A stretch of 64,000 nucleotides of DNA from Ramlibacter agri (GTDB lineage: Bacteria; Pseudomonadota; Gammaproteobacteria; Burkholderiales; Burkholderiaceae_C), in contig NZ_JABBFX010000001.1 in NCBI RefSeq assembly GCF_012927085.1, forward strand, positions 1,240,001-1,304,000, written 5' to 3'. The notes beneath the pieces were generated by a model that saw only the letters and a list, made by a program, of their open reading frames with translations, made no database searches and was not told the origin of the DNA. Of the stretch, positions 9,448 through 17,811 are shown piece by piece (positions within the stretch are counted from its first letter, which is position 1; every line of letters starts with the position of its first letter). The position numbers and the translations under genes were made by a program.

Positions 9448-10413
9448 TTGGCTGCATTCATCCTGCGTCGCGTGCTGCACGCGCTGCCGCTGCTGCTGGC
9501 GGTGGTGGTGCTCAACTTCCTCCTGATCGCCTTCACGCCCGGCGACCCCATCACCTTGCTGGTGGGCGACTTCCCCGCGCCGCCGGAATACCTGGCCCAG
9601 ATGCGGAGCGAGTACGGCCTGGACCAGCCGGTCTGGGTGCAACTGGGCCACTACCTGTGGAAGGTGCTGCATGGCGACTTCGGCTATTCCTTCGCCGCGC
9701 AGCAACCGGTGTCCTCGCTGATCCTGGACCGGCTGGGCGCCACCCTGGAGCTGACGCTGACCGCGCTGCTGTTTGCCAGCGTGGTCGGCATCGCGCTGGG
9801 CGTGATCGCCGCCATGCGCGCCGGCAAGCCGCTGGATGGCGGCATCCAGGCCCTGGGTTCCATCGGCTACTCGGTGCCGGACTTCTGGCTCGGGCAATTG
9901 CTGATCCTGGCCTTCGCCATCGGCCTGGGCTGGCTGCCTTCGCAGGGCTACAACCCGATCCGCGGGGCGGCGCCGGGCTGGGAAGGCTTCGTGCAGCACC
10001 TGCACTACCTGGTGCTGCCGGCCTTCGCGCTGTCCTTGCGCTATCTGACGCTGATCACGCGCATCACCCGCGCCGCGATGCTGGAAGTGCTGCACGCCGA
10101 CTACATCCTGGCCTCGCGCGCACGCGGCGCCGGTGAATGGACCGTGATCGTCGGCCACGCGCTGCGCAACGCGGGCGCGCCGGTGCTCACGGTGATCGGC
10201 TACAACGTGGGCTTCGTGCTGGCCGGCTCTGCACTGGTGGAAACGGTGTTCGGCTGGCCCGGCATCGGCCGGCTGCTGTACGAGTCGATCTCCAAGCGCG
10301 ACTACCCGGTGATGCTCGCCATCCTGTTGATGGTGTCGGCGACGGTGGTCGTGGCCAACCTGCTCACCGATGTGCTGCATCGCTGGCTGGATCCGCGGGT
10401 GGAGCGGGCATGA
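9448..10413 (+). CDS. ABC transporter permease, DppB type
   Basis: This 321-residue membrane protein begins FILRRVLHALPLLLAVVVLNF, the usual first transmembrane helix of DppB/OppB permeases. The periplasmic loop LLVGDFPAPPEYLAQMRSEYG and the cytoplasmic EAA-like loop (ASRARGAGEWTVIVGHALRNA, residues about 220-240) that contacts the ATPases are both present. The start is a TTG at 9448, preceded by gaGG 4 bases upstream and placed 5 bases after the substrate-binding gene. No ATG occurs at a sensible position. The last codons overlap the next permease by ATGA, indicating translational coupling. Confidence 0.85.
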   Translation: MAAFILRRVLHALPLLLAVVVLNFLLIAFTPGDPITLLVGDFPAPPEYLAQMRSEYGLDQPVWVQLGHYLWKVLHGDFGYSFAAQQPVSSLILDRLGATLELTLTALLFASVVGIALGVIAAMRAGKPLDGGIQALGSIGYSVPDFWLGQLLILAFAIGLGWLPSQGYNPIRGAAPGWEGFVQHLHYLVLPAFALSLRYLTLITRITRAAMLEVLHADYILASRARGAGEWTVIVGHALRNAGAPVLTVIGYNVGFVLAGSALVETVFGWPGIGRLLYESISKRDYPVMLAILLMVSATVVVANLLTDVLHRWLDPRVERA

Positions 10414-11237
10414 GCTTTACCCGTCGATTGCTGGGGCGCTGGAGCACGCGTTTCGCACTGGGCTTCCTGGTGCTGCTGGTACTGTGCGCACTGCTGGCGC
10501 CGTGGATCAGCCCGCACGATCCGCTGGTGGGCGGCCAGGACGCGCTGCAGCCGCCGTTGTCAGCCGGCTACCTGCTGGGCACCGACAACCTGGGGCGCGA
10601 CATCCTTTCGCGCACGCTCGATGGCAGCCGCGTGTCGCTGCTGGTGGGCCTGGCCAGTGCCTTCGTCGCCGTGTGCCTGGGCGTGCTGGTGGGCGCGCTG
10701 GCCGGCTACTGCGGCGGCTGGGTCGACCCGCTGCTGATGCGCGTGGCGGAGTTCTTCCAGACCCTGCCGCGCTTCGTGGTGGCGCTGATCGTGGTGGCGC
10801 TGTTCGGCGCCAGCGTGCCCAAGATGATCCTCGTGATCGCGCTGCTGGCCTGGCCGCAGCTCGCGCGCGTGGTGCGGGCCAGCGTGGCCACGCTGCGCAA
10901 TGCGCAGTTCGTGGAGGCGGCGCGCGTTGCCGGCATGGGGCACGTGGGGCTGCTGGCGAAGCAGATCCTGCCCAATGCCGCGGCGCCCATCATCGTGCTG
11001 ACCTCGCTGGACGTCGCGATGGCGATCCTGATGGAAGCGAGCCTGTCCTTCTTCGGCCTCGGTGACCCCAACCGCGTCTCCTGGGGCGCGATGCTCAACG
11101 ACGCGCAGCAGTACCTGCGCGATGCCTGGTGGATGTCGGCCTTCCCTGGCCTCGCGATCGCGCTGACGGTGCTGTCCTTCAACATGCTGGGTGACGCGCT
11201 GAACGATGCGCTCAACCCGAAGAGGCGCGAACGATGA
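10410..11237 (+). CDS. ABC transporter permease, DppC type
   Basis: This 275-residue partner permease has the N-terminal DppC signature (one helix, then LLAPWISPHDPL and YLLGTDNLGRDILSRTLDGSR), followed by a five-helix core and the EAA-like loop EAARVAGMGHVGLLAKQILPN. Together with the preceding permease it forms the membrane channel of a peptide-type importer. It overlaps both neighbours by ATGA, so translation of the operon is coupled. Confidence 0.88.
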   Translation: MSFTRRLLGRWSTRFALGFLVLLVLCALLAPWISPHDPLVGGQDALQPPLSAGYLLGTDNLGRDILSRTLDGSRVSLLVGLASAFVAVCLGVLVGALAGYCGGWVDPLLMRVAEFFQTLPRFVVALIVVALFGASVPKMILVIALLAWPQLARVVRASVATLRNAQFVEAARVAGMGHVGLLAKQILPNAAAPIIVLTSLDVAMAILMEASLSFFGLGDPNRVSWGAMLNDAQQYLRDAWWMSAFPGLAIALTVLSFNMLGDALNDALNPKRRER

Positions 11238-12247
11238 GCCCCGACACTTCCTCCGCGCCGCTGCTGGAGCTGCGCCAGCTGTCGGTCGACATCGGGCAGG
11301 GCGCGAGCGCCGTGCGCGTGGTGCGCGACGTCTCGCTGACCGTGCGGCGCGGCGAGGCCGTGGCGCTGGTCGGTGAGTCGGGCTCGGGCAAGTCGATGAC
11401 GGCCTTCGCGGTGATGCGGCTCTTCCCCACGCCGCAGGCGCGCGTGGCCGGCGGCCAGGTGCTGCTGGCAGGCGAGGACCTGACCGCGCTGGACGCCGCG
11501 GCGCTGCGCCAGGTGCGCGGCGCGCGCGTGGGTATGGTGTTCCAGGATCCGACCAGCTACCTCGATCCGCTGGTGCAAGTGGGCAAGCAGATCGCCGAGC
11601 CGCTGCGCGCCCACGGCCGCACCGAAGGCCTGCAGGCGCGCGTCGTGGAACTGCTGGACCTGATGGAGTTGCCGCGCGCCGCGCAGGTGGCCAGGCAGTA
11701 TCCGCACGAATTGAGCGGCGGCATGCGCCAGCGCGTGCTGATCGCCGCGGCGCTGGCGCTGCAACCGGCGCTGCTGATCGCCGACGAGCCGACGACGGCG
11801 CTCGACGTCACGGTGCAGTCCGGCATCCTGAAGCTGCTGGTGCGGCTGCGGCGCGAGCTGCAGCTGGGCATCCTGCTGATCACGCACGACCTGGGCGTGG
11901 TGGCCGAAACCTGCCAGCAGGTGAACGTGATGTACGCGGGCGAGATCGTCGAGCGGCGGCCGGTCGTGCCCTTGTTCGAGCAGCCGTTGCATCCTTACAC
12001 GCAAGGCCTTCTTGGCAGCATGCTGAGCCCCGCCTCGCGGGCCCATGCGCTGTTCTCGATCCCCGGCGGCGTGCCGGCCGCGGGCCGCTGGCCCACGGGC
12101 TGCCGCTTCCATCCGCGCTGCCCCATCGCGCAGCCCGGCGTGTGTGACGTCGTCGAGCCGCAGCTGGTGCAGCGCCTGGGCGGCGAAGACCGCTGCCACT
12201 TCGGCGGCGAGCCTGTTGCCTTGCACGCGTGGGAGAAGCAGGAATGA
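11234..12247 (+). CDS. ABC transporter ATP-binding protein, DppD/OppD type
   Basis: This 337-residue ATPase has a Walker A GESGSGKS (about residue 47), signature LSGGMRQRV (about 160), Walker B LLIADEPTTALD (about 180) and H-loop ITHDLG. The C-terminal extension contains GCRFHPRCPIA, the Cys-rich OppD/DppD tail that in characterised homologues binds an iron-sulfur cluster. It pairs with the next ATPase to power import. Start and stop both overlap neighbours by ATGA. Confidence 0.9.
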   Translation: MSPDTSSAPLLELRQLSVDIGQGASAVRVVRDVSLTVRRGEAVALVGESGSGKSMTAFAVMRLFPTPQARVAGGQVLLAGEDLTALDAAALRQVRGARVGMVFQDPTSYLDPLVQVGKQIAEPLRAHGRTEGLQARVVELLDLMELPRAAQVARQYPHELSGGMRQRVLIAAALALQPALLIADEPTTALDVTVQSGILKLLVRLRRELQLGILLITHDLGVVAETCQQVNVMYAGEIVERRPVVPLFEQPLHPYTQGLLGSMLSPASRAHALFSIPGGVPAAGRWPTGCRFHPRCPIAQPGVCDVVEPQLVQRLGGEDRCHFGGEPVALHAWEKQE

Positions 12248-13056
12248 GCGCGCTGCTCGAAGCGATCGACGTGTCGCGCCTGTTCCCGGTGCGTGGCAGC
12301 GGCGGCTTTCTGCGCAAACGCACGATGCAGGCGGCGGTGCAAGGCGTGAGCGTGCAGGTCAACCCCGGCGAGGTGCTGGCGGTGGTCGGCGAAAGCGGCA
12401 GCGGCAAGACCACGCTGGGCCGCATGCTGCTGGGCCTGACGCCGCCTTCCACCGGCGAGGTGCGCTACGAAGGCCGCGATCTGCGCTCGCTGCAAGGCGA
12501 GGATTGGAAGCGCTATCGCCGCGAAGTGCAGGTGGTGTTCCAGGACACCGGTGGCTCGCTGAACCCGCGGCATGCCATTGCCGACAGCGTCGCCGTGCCG
12601 ATGCGCTACAACCGCGGCCTGTCTGCTGCTTCGGCGGCGGCCGAAGCGGACGCACTGTTGGACCAGGTGGGCTTGCCCGCGGCGCAGTTCCGCCATCGCC
12701 TGCCCCACGAACTCTCGGGCGGGCAGCGCCAGCGCGTGGGGATTGCGCGTGCACTCGCTTCGCAGCCGCGCGTGATCGTGGCCGACGAGCCGGTGTCGGC
12801 TCTCGATGTCTCGATCCGCGCGCAGGTGCTGCGCCTGCTGGCCGGCCTGCAGCGCGAGCGCGGGTTGGCGCTGCTGTTCATCACGCACGACCTGGGTGTG
12901 GTGCGCGCGCTGGCCGACCGCGTGATCGTGATGACCGGCGGCCGCGTGGTCGAAGCCGCGAGCGCCGATGCGCTGTTCGCCGACCCGCAGCACGAATACA
13001 CCCGCCAGTTGCTGGCCGCCACGCCGGTGCCTGACCCACGCCGCCAGCTCGCATGA
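12244..13056 (+). CDS. ABC transporter ATP-binding protein, DppF/OppF type
   Basis: This 270-residue ATPase has a Walker A GESGSGKT (about residue 48), signature LSGGQRQRVGIA (about 156) and Walker B VIVADEPVSALD (about 176). It is shorter than typical OppF proteins and lacks most of the usual Cys-rich C-terminal extension, ending soon after the core. The ATG at 12244 overlaps the stop of the previous ATPase; an in-frame ATG at 12229 is less likely. Its own stop overlaps the phosphoribosyltransferase start by ATGA. Confidence 0.88.
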   Translation: MSALLEAIDVSRLFPVRGSGGFLRKRTMQAAVQGVSVQVNPGEVLAVVGESGSGKTTLGRMLLGLTPPSTGEVRYEGRDLRSLQGEDWKRYRREVQVVFQDTGGSLNPRHAIADSVAVPMRYNRGLSAASAAAEADALLDQVGLPAAQFRHRLPHELSGGQRQRVGIARALASQPRVIVADEPVSALDVSIRAQVLRLLAGLQRERGLALLFITHDLGVVRALADRVIVMTGGRVVEAASADALFADPQHEYTRQLLAATPVPDPRRQLA

Positions 13057-13757
13057 CGTCCCCTGCTCCCTTCACCGAAGCCACCACGGCCTACTGGCAG
13101 GAAATCCTGCCGGCCGACCGCGCCCCTTCCGCGCAGCCGCCCTGGCGCCACGGCTACCCGGCCCGCCTGCCCGATGGCCGAGTGCTGGTCTTGCCTATCC
13201 GTGCGATGGCGGCCGAGCCGACGCATGCGGTCGCGTCGCTGATCCTGAACCAGGCTTCGCTGGACGTGGCCGATGCGCTGGCCGCGATGCTCGCGCGCGA
13301 GCTCTCGTCGTCGCTGTCTCCCGACCTGCTGGTGGGCCTGCCCACGCTGGGCCTGTCGCTGGCCGCGCCGGTGGCGCGGGCGTTGGGCCACACGCGCTAC
13401 CTGCCCATGGGCTACTCGCGCAAGTTCTGGTACGACGAGGCGCTGTCGGCGCCCGTGCAGTCGATCACCTCGCCGGTGCCGGGCAAGCGGATCTACCTGG
13501 ATCCGAACCTGATGCCGCTTCTGAAGGGCCGGCGGCTGGTGTTGATCGACGACACGGTGAGCACCGGGACGACGATGAAGGCGGCTTGGGATCTGCTGGA
13601 GTCGCTGGGGGCGGATGTGGTTGGCGCGGGGGTGGCGATGAAGCAGGGGCGGCGATGGGTTGAGGCACTCGGGGAGCAGCGCGCAGCGCGCGTCGTGGGA
13701 GTGTTTGACAGCCCGTTGTTGAAGTTGGGCGATGGCGGGTGGGTGTTGCGGGGGTGA
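13053..13757 (+). CDS. Phosphoribosyltransferase-family protein at the end of a peptide ABC operon
   Basis: This 234-residue type I phosphoribosyltransferase-fold protein has the 13-residue PRPP-binding motif LVLIDDTVSTGTT (about residues 163-175), with the two acidic residues and the TGTT phosphate loop, and an upstream GLPTLGLSLAAPVAR segment. The family transfers ribose-5-phosphate from PRPP to purines, pyrimidines or orotate, but some members are regulators that only sense PRPP. It overlaps the OppF-type gene by ATGA, so it is part of the transporter operon. The substrate base is not evident, and the hood region is not clearly that of Apt, Xpt or PyrE. Confidence 0.82.
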   Translation: MTSPAPFTEATTAYWQEILPADRAPSAQPPWRHGYPARLPDGRVLVLPIRAMAAEPTHAVASLILNQASLDVADALAAMLARELSSSLSPDLLVGLPTLGLSLAAPVARALGHTRYLPMGYSRKFWYDEALSAPVQSITSPVPGKRIYLDPNLMPLLKGRRLVLIDDTVSTGTTMKAAWDLLESLGADVVGAGVAMKQGRRWVEALGEQRAARVVGVFDSPLLKLGDGGWVLRG

Positions 13758-13861
13758 GCAGAAGCCTTCCTGCTCAACACCGAAGCTCGTCCGACTCCGC
13801 CTACGCCGGGATGCGTCTCCGATCCCGCGCGCAGCACTCGGCGCTCCCACACAGTGGGGCG

Positions 13862-14683
13862 ATGACGAAGCCGCTCCGTTCCTGCCGAACCCTGATTGCA
13901 TTCGCCACCTTCGCGGCCGCTTGCGCAAGCGCCCTCGCGTTTGCGCCATCCTCCCCGGACGAGCTCGCCTCCATCTTCAACACCGAGGTCGACCGCCGCC
14001 TGGACGTCCCGCCGCAGGAGCTGCAGCGCTACGCCAACCTCGCGGAGCAAGCCTTCGCGCAGGCCAGCGTGATGCCAGTCATGCCCCAGTACGTTGTGGT
14101 CGTCGATCGCAACCCGCACGTGCAGGCCTTGCTCCTGATGTGGCGCTCCATGGACGGCGAATACCAGCTCGCCGGCGCATCGCCCGTGTCTACCGGCCGC
14201 CCCGGCACCTTCGACCACTTCCAGACGCCCTTGGGCGTGTTCGAGCACACCCCTTCCAACATGGACTACCGCGCCGAGGGTACGTACAACGAGAACGGCA
14301 TCCGCGGCTACGGCGTGCAAGGCATGCGCGTGTTCGACTACGGCTGGCAGCAGGTGCCCAAAGGATGGGGCGACCATGCGGTCATCCAGATGCGGCTGCA
14401 GATGCACGCCACCGATCCCGACCAGCTGGAGCAACGGGTCGGCACCATCCAGTCCGAAGGCTGCGTGCGCATCCCGGCCAGCCTGAACCGCTTCATCGAC
14501 CACTACGGCTTGCTCGACGCGGAGTACGACGAGCTCGCCGAGGGCGGCCAGCGGCTGAAGGTGCTGCAGATGGACCGCGAGCCAGTGGCCGACGCGGGCC
14601 GCTACATGGTCGTCGTGGACAGCGGCCGCGGCATGCGGCCGGCCTGGGCCACGCACACGGGCCGGCGGCGGCCCACAAGTTGA
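13862..14683 (+). CDS. L,D-transpeptidase (YkuD-like) family protein
   Basis: This 273-residue exported protein has an N-terminal signal segment (TLIAFATFAAACASALAFA). A catalytic-domain signature, SEGCVRIP (about residues 199-206), matches the S-x-G-C-[IV]-R core of YkuD-type L,D-transpeptidases with its nucleophilic Cys. The family forms 3-3 peptidoglycan crosslinks or anchors proteins to the cell wall. The usual HG(T) motif is less obvious, so substrate contacts may differ. The start at 13862 (MTKPLRS) gives a normal signal peptide. A 41-codon upstream extension in the same frame is not credible as protein. Confidence 0.78.
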   Translation: MTKPLRSCRTLIAFATFAAACASALAFAPSSPDELASIFNTEVDRRLDVPPQELQRYANLAEQAFAQASVMPVMPQYVVVVDRNPHVQALLLMWRSMDGEYQLAGASPVSTGRPGTFDHFQTPLGVFEHTPSNMDYRAEGTYNENGIRGYGVQGMRVFDYGWQQVPKGWGDHAVIQMRLQMHATDPDQLEQRVGTIQSEGCVRIPASLNRFIDHYGLLDAEYDELAEGGQRLKVLQMDREPVADAGRYMVVVDSGRGMRPAWATHTGRRRPTS

Positions 14684-14795
14684 CACCGCAGGCCGCCTGG
14701 CGACGCGGCCGGCGCGTTCGTCGCATCTTTTCGCCGTCTTCACCGCTGCTTGACAGAGCCCACCGAGACTCGTTTCTCCAGTTGAGGAGAAACCC

Positions 14796-15182
14796 ATGCG
14801 CCGAATCCTTCCCGCCCTGTGCCTGGCCGTCGCCGCCACCGTTTGCGGCGGCGCCTATGCCCAGGCTTCCCAGCCGCCTTCGGCCGCGACCCCCGCCGAG
14901 CGCGCGCAGCGCTTCAACGAGCGCATGGCGCATCTGAAGGAGCGCCTGAAGATCACGTCCGCCCAGGAGGGCGCGTGGGGCGCTTTCGTCCAGGCCATGC
15001 AGCCGCAGCCGCATCGCGAGCCGAACGCCAGGGAGCGCCACCAGCAGGCCATGCACACCCTGTACACGCAGCTGAATCCCGAGCAGCAGAAGGTGCTCGA
15101 CGAAGTCATGGCCCGCATGCAGCGCCACGAGCATCACGCGGGCGGCGCCGGCCACGCGCGGGCCGACATGCCGGCGAACTGA
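14796..15182 (+). CDS. Spy/CpxP-like periplasmic protein
   Basis: A 128-residue protein with a cleavable signal peptide (ending AYAQA), then a short all-helical domain containing KERLKITSAQEGAWGAF and LYTQLNPEQQKVLDEV. These are two copies of the L-T/N-x-x-Q-type motif of Spy/CpxP chaperones and related metal-responsive proteins. The C terminus is His-rich (HEHHAGGAGH), suggesting metal binding. A strong ribosome site (gaggag) lies 5 bases upstream. It probably acts in periplasmic stress. The gene abuts the convergent methyltransferase gene with no spacer. Confidence 0.78.
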   Translation: MRRILPALCLAVAATVCGGAYAQASQPPSAATPAERAQRFNERMAHLKERLKITSAQEGAWGAFVQAMQPQPHREPNARERHQQAMHTLYTQLNPEQQKVLDEVMARMQRHEHHAGGAGHARADMPAN

Positions 15183-15884
15183 TCACTTCCTGAACGCGAT
15201 CCAGGCCGTCCAGAACAGGCTGGAGAAGAAGCGCTCCGCCCGCTCGAAGCCTGCCTGCTCCAGCATCTGGAGCGCATGCGCTTCGGATTCCGGCGGCTCG
15301 GCGCCGTGCAGGATCTTGCCGAGTTTCGCCTGCACTTCCTCGGGACCGGCGCCGAACATGCGCCAGCGCTGCGCCCATGCCTTCAGCAGCAGCGGCCGGC
15401 TGGCATACGCATGCGCGTTGCCGGCCAGGATCAGCGGCGCGCCGCTGGGCAAGCGATCCGCGACCGAGCGCAGCAGTTCCATCTTGGCCTCGATGCCCGG
15501 CACGTGGTGGAGCACACCGACGATCGTTGCGGCGTCGAACTGGGCGCCCTGTGGGAGGTCCTGCACGTAGCCAGGCACGGCGGTCATGCGATCGGCAAGT
15601 CCCAGCGCACCGAGCCGTGCGATGGTTTGCTCCAGCATCGGCGGCGAGGGATCGACGGCCGTGAAGCGCCACGCTGGCTGCAAGCGGCCGATCGCCTGGA
15701 CTTCCTGCCCGGTGCCGCCGGCGCCTACCACCAGCACATGCCGCGGTTCGTCGCCGAGCGTGGCCGCCAGCACGCAGGCCGTGAGTTCGTGGCAGGCCTC
15801 GTAACCGGCCAGGCCGATGCGGCTTTGCCGCTCGTATTCGCCGGCGCGGCCGGCGTCGAATTTCTGGGCTCCGATGTCTTGCAT
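15183..15884 (-). CDS. Class I SAM-dependent methyltransferase
   Basis: This 233-residue Rossmann-fold methyltransferase has motif I VLVVGAGGTGQE (about residues 49-60), the acidic ribose contact in FTAVDPSPPML, and motif IV DAATIVGVLHHVPG. The overall arrangement resembles the UbiE/MenG-like group acting on small molecules, but no acceptor-specific motif is visible. It is transcribed divergently from the gene at 16070 across a 185-base spacer in which I recognise no gene. Confidence 0.82.
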   Translation of the reverse strand: MQDIGAQKFDAGRAGEYERQSRIGLAGYEACHELTACVLAATLGDEPRHVLVVGAGGTGQEVQAIGRLQPAWRFTAVDPSPPMLEQTIARLGALGLADRMTAVPGYVQDLPQGAQFDAATIVGVLHHVPGIEAKMELLRSVADRLPSGAPLILAGNAHAYASRPLLLKAWAQRWRMFGAGPEEVQAKLGKILHGAEPPESEAHALQMLEQAGFERAERFFSSLFWTAWIAFRK

Positions 15885-16069
15885 ATCTTGTCGCGAAGGG
15901 TTGCGGGAAGCATATGCGCTCGGCGCAAGCCCGCTCTTCTTCGTTGGCGATGCCGCTCATCGCCACCGGCTTCCCCCAATGGGAGGAGCAACTTCCGGAG
16001 GAGGCCGCCGGGTTGAGTTCCGCGCATCGCGGTGGGAACATTCCCGCCAGATCCAGCGGGGTGAGCGCG

Positions 16070-17131
16070 ATGCCAGACATCTCCCCTTACGACATCAATT
16101 CCGGCCGCACTTTCATTCCCCAGTGCGTGCAGGACCACCGCTTCCACGACCATGGCGTCGTCTACGGCAAGAGCGGCGATCTCTGGTGGGCCGTCATCGA
16201 CCCGCGCCGCCATCCGCTCTGCGTGTGGAAACGCAGCGGCAACGCCGACGACGACTACGCCAGGTCCGCGCGGGCGCTCAGCGCCGCCGTCTTCACGAAC
16301 GGCCCGATGATGGACAAGTTCTCGAAGTGGGAAGTCCGCAAGGCGTTCGCGCTGCAGATGCTGTTCGACGGCATCAACTGGGCCGTGATCGGCGCCGTGG
16401 TCGGCTTCTTCCTGGGGGGCCCCTGGGGCGCCCTGATCGGCGGGCTGGCCGGGGCCGTCTTCGGCTTCTTCATCGGCTACGAGGCCGCGAAGGAAGCCGT
16501 GTTCAAGGACTGGGTTCCCTTCGGTCGGGTGCACGGAACGACGCATTCCGTGGACGACGTCGGCCGCGGCTTCGGCGGGCTGGTGTACCTGGGGCGCACG
16601 GGTTCCACGCTCGATACCTACGCGGTCGGCGACGGCAACCCGCCGCAGATGCTGGAGGTGATCGGTGGAACCATCCCGATCGTGCGGCACTTCTTCCCGA
16701 CCTCCGCCACGAAGGGCGCGGCGAACTACTACGAGAGTTTCGAATCGCTCTCGCAGCGCGCCGGCCTGGTCGCGTGGGGCATCGTCCCCATCGACGTCGA
16801 TCCCGCGGGCGTCGAGGTTCCCAGGTCCAGTGACGGCACGCCGGCCAACATCTCGGAGCGCGTCATGTTGAAGCGTGCGGACTTCGGCGACGCGGACCTC
16901 AGCGTGCCAGGCAGCAACGAGGCGTTCCAGGGCGTGCTCGTGTGCGTCGGCAACGCGGGCACGGCCTTCATGGCAACGGCCGGCGCAACGCTGGCTCACA
17001 TCGGCACGCGCGATGCGGTGGCCCTGGACGGCAGCGACAGCGTGATGATGGGCGACTACGCGGAGATGATGCTGCGCGAGCCTCCGGCCGCCAAGCAGTT
17101 GATCCAGAAGTACGGGTTCTACACGCAGTAG
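16070..17131 (+). CDS. Unrecognised protein with a central membrane hairpin; possible phosphodiester-glycosidase-like domain
   Basis: This 353-residue protein is not confidently recognised. It opens MPDISPYDINSGRTFIP, contains VFTNGPMMDKFSKW near residue 79, and then has a glycine-rich hydrophobic hairpin (about residues 100-140, VIGAVVGFFLGGPWG and GAVFGFFIGYEA). A soluble domain ends with GTRDAVALDGSDSVMMGDY. The last segment recalls the A-x-x-LDGGGS block of NAGPA/DUF2233 phosphodiester glycosidases, and FTNGPM could match their N-G-x-F segment, which would make the membrane hairpin an insertion. This is a weak similarity only. A GTG three codons upstream (16061) is an alternative start. 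It stands alone, followed by a hairpin and a porin-like gene. Confidence 0.6.
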   Translation: MPDISPYDINSGRTFIPQCVQDHRFHDHGVVYGKSGDLWWAVIDPRRHPLCVWKRSGNADDDYARSARALSAAVFTNGPMMDKFSKWEVRKAFALQMLFDGINWAVIGAVVGFFLGGPWGALIGGLAGAVFGFFIGYEAAKEAVFKDWVPFGRVHGTTHSVDDVGRGFGGLVYLGRTGSTLDTYAVGDGNPPQMLEVIGGTIPIVRHFFPTSATKGAANYYESFESLSQRAGLVAWGIVPIDVDPAGVEVPRSSDGTPANISERVMLKRADFGDADLSVPGSNEAFQGVLVCVGNAGTAFMATAGATLAHIGTRDAVALDGSDSVMMGDYAEMMLREPPAAKQLIQKYGFYTQ

Positions 17132-17187
17132 CGGCTCTTTACCCGCGGTTCAAGTGGCGCTACGTGGCGGACATCTGCGCCGCGCAC

Positions 17188-17225
17188 ACTGGTTTTTCCC
17201 GCAGCGATGCGGGAATAAAACCAGT
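17188..17225 (+). other. Long hairpin in the 5' region of the beta-barrel gene
   Basis: The 9-base arm ACTGGTTTT at 17188-17196 and its complement AAAACCAGT at 17217-17225 enclose a second perfect pair, TCCCGCA/TGCGGGA, around a GCGA tetraloop, with only a two-base bulge. It lies just before the ribosome site of the beta-barrel gene at 17240. It could end transcription of the previous gene (there is no T-run after it) or stabilise or regulate the porin mRNA. Confidence 0.6.
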
Positions 17226-17239
17226 CTGAAAGAAAGCCA

Positions 17240-17758
17240 ATGAAAGCCATCGCAATCGCGGCCGCCGCCGCGAGCCTGCTGCTGGGCGCTGCCGCCCACG
17301 CCCAACAAGCTCCCGCCACCTCGCCCCTGTACGGCGAACTCGGATACTCCTGGACCCAGATCCACGGCAACGGCATCAAGGCCACGCCGGGCGCCGTGCG
17401 CGGCATCCTCGGCTACGAGCTGCATCCCAACCTCGCCGTCGAAGGCATGGTGGAAGGCGGCACGGGCCACGACACCGACAACGGCGTCTCCGCCAAGCTG
17501 AATTCCAGCTACGGCCTGTTCGTCAAACCCAAGTACGACTTCGGCAACACCGAAGTGTTCGGCCGCGTGGGCTGGGCCCACACCAACGTCAACCTGTCCA
17601 CCACCGGTGACGTCTCGTCCAGCGACTTCGCCTATGGCGCCGGCGTCAAGTACAACGTCACGCCGCGCGTGAACGTCGGCCTCGACTACACGCGCCTCGC
17701 CGACAAGAACGGCGTGAAGGTCGATGGCGTGACGCTGGGCGTCGGCTACAAGTTCTAA
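17240..17758 (+). CDS. Small outer-membrane beta-barrel protein (OmpA/OmpW-like fold)
   Basis: This 172-residue protein has a signal peptide ending AAAHAQQ, followed by alternating amphipathic strands (LYGELGYSWTQI, VRGILGYEL, VFGRVGWAHTNV, VNVGLDYTRL). It ends VGYKF, the terminal Phe expected for BAM-dependent outer-membrane barrels. The size suggests an eight-stranded barrel like OmpA N-domain/Opa-type porin-family proteins. A strong hairpin precedes the gene, and a G/C-rich inverted repeat follows it. The function may be adhesion, stability or small-solute passage, and nothing in the sequence decides between them. Confidence 0.8.
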   Translation: MKAIAIAAAAASLLLGAAAHAQQAPATSPLYGELGYSWTQIHGNGIKATPGAVRGILGYELHPNLAVEGMVEGGTGHDTDNGVSAKLNSSYGLFVKPKYDFGNTEVFGRVGWAHTNVNLSTTGDVSSSDFAYGAGVKYNVTPRVNVGLDYTRLADKNGVKVDGVTLGVGYKF

Positions 17759-17770
17759 GCCGGTTTGCGG

Positions 17771-17804
17771 AGGCCAGGGCAAGCGCGAAGCGTGGCCCTG
17801 GCCT
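17771..17804. terminator. Inverted repeat between convergent genes
   Basis: AGGCCAGGGC at 17771-17780 and its exact complement GCCCTGGCCT at 17795-17804 form a 10-bp stem with a 14-base loop, in the 53-base gap between the convergent beta-barrel and nucleoside hydrolase genes. There is no T-run, so it may work as a bidirectional mRNA-stabilising or weak termination hairpin. Confidence 0.5.
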
Positions 17805-17811
17805 TCGCGCA

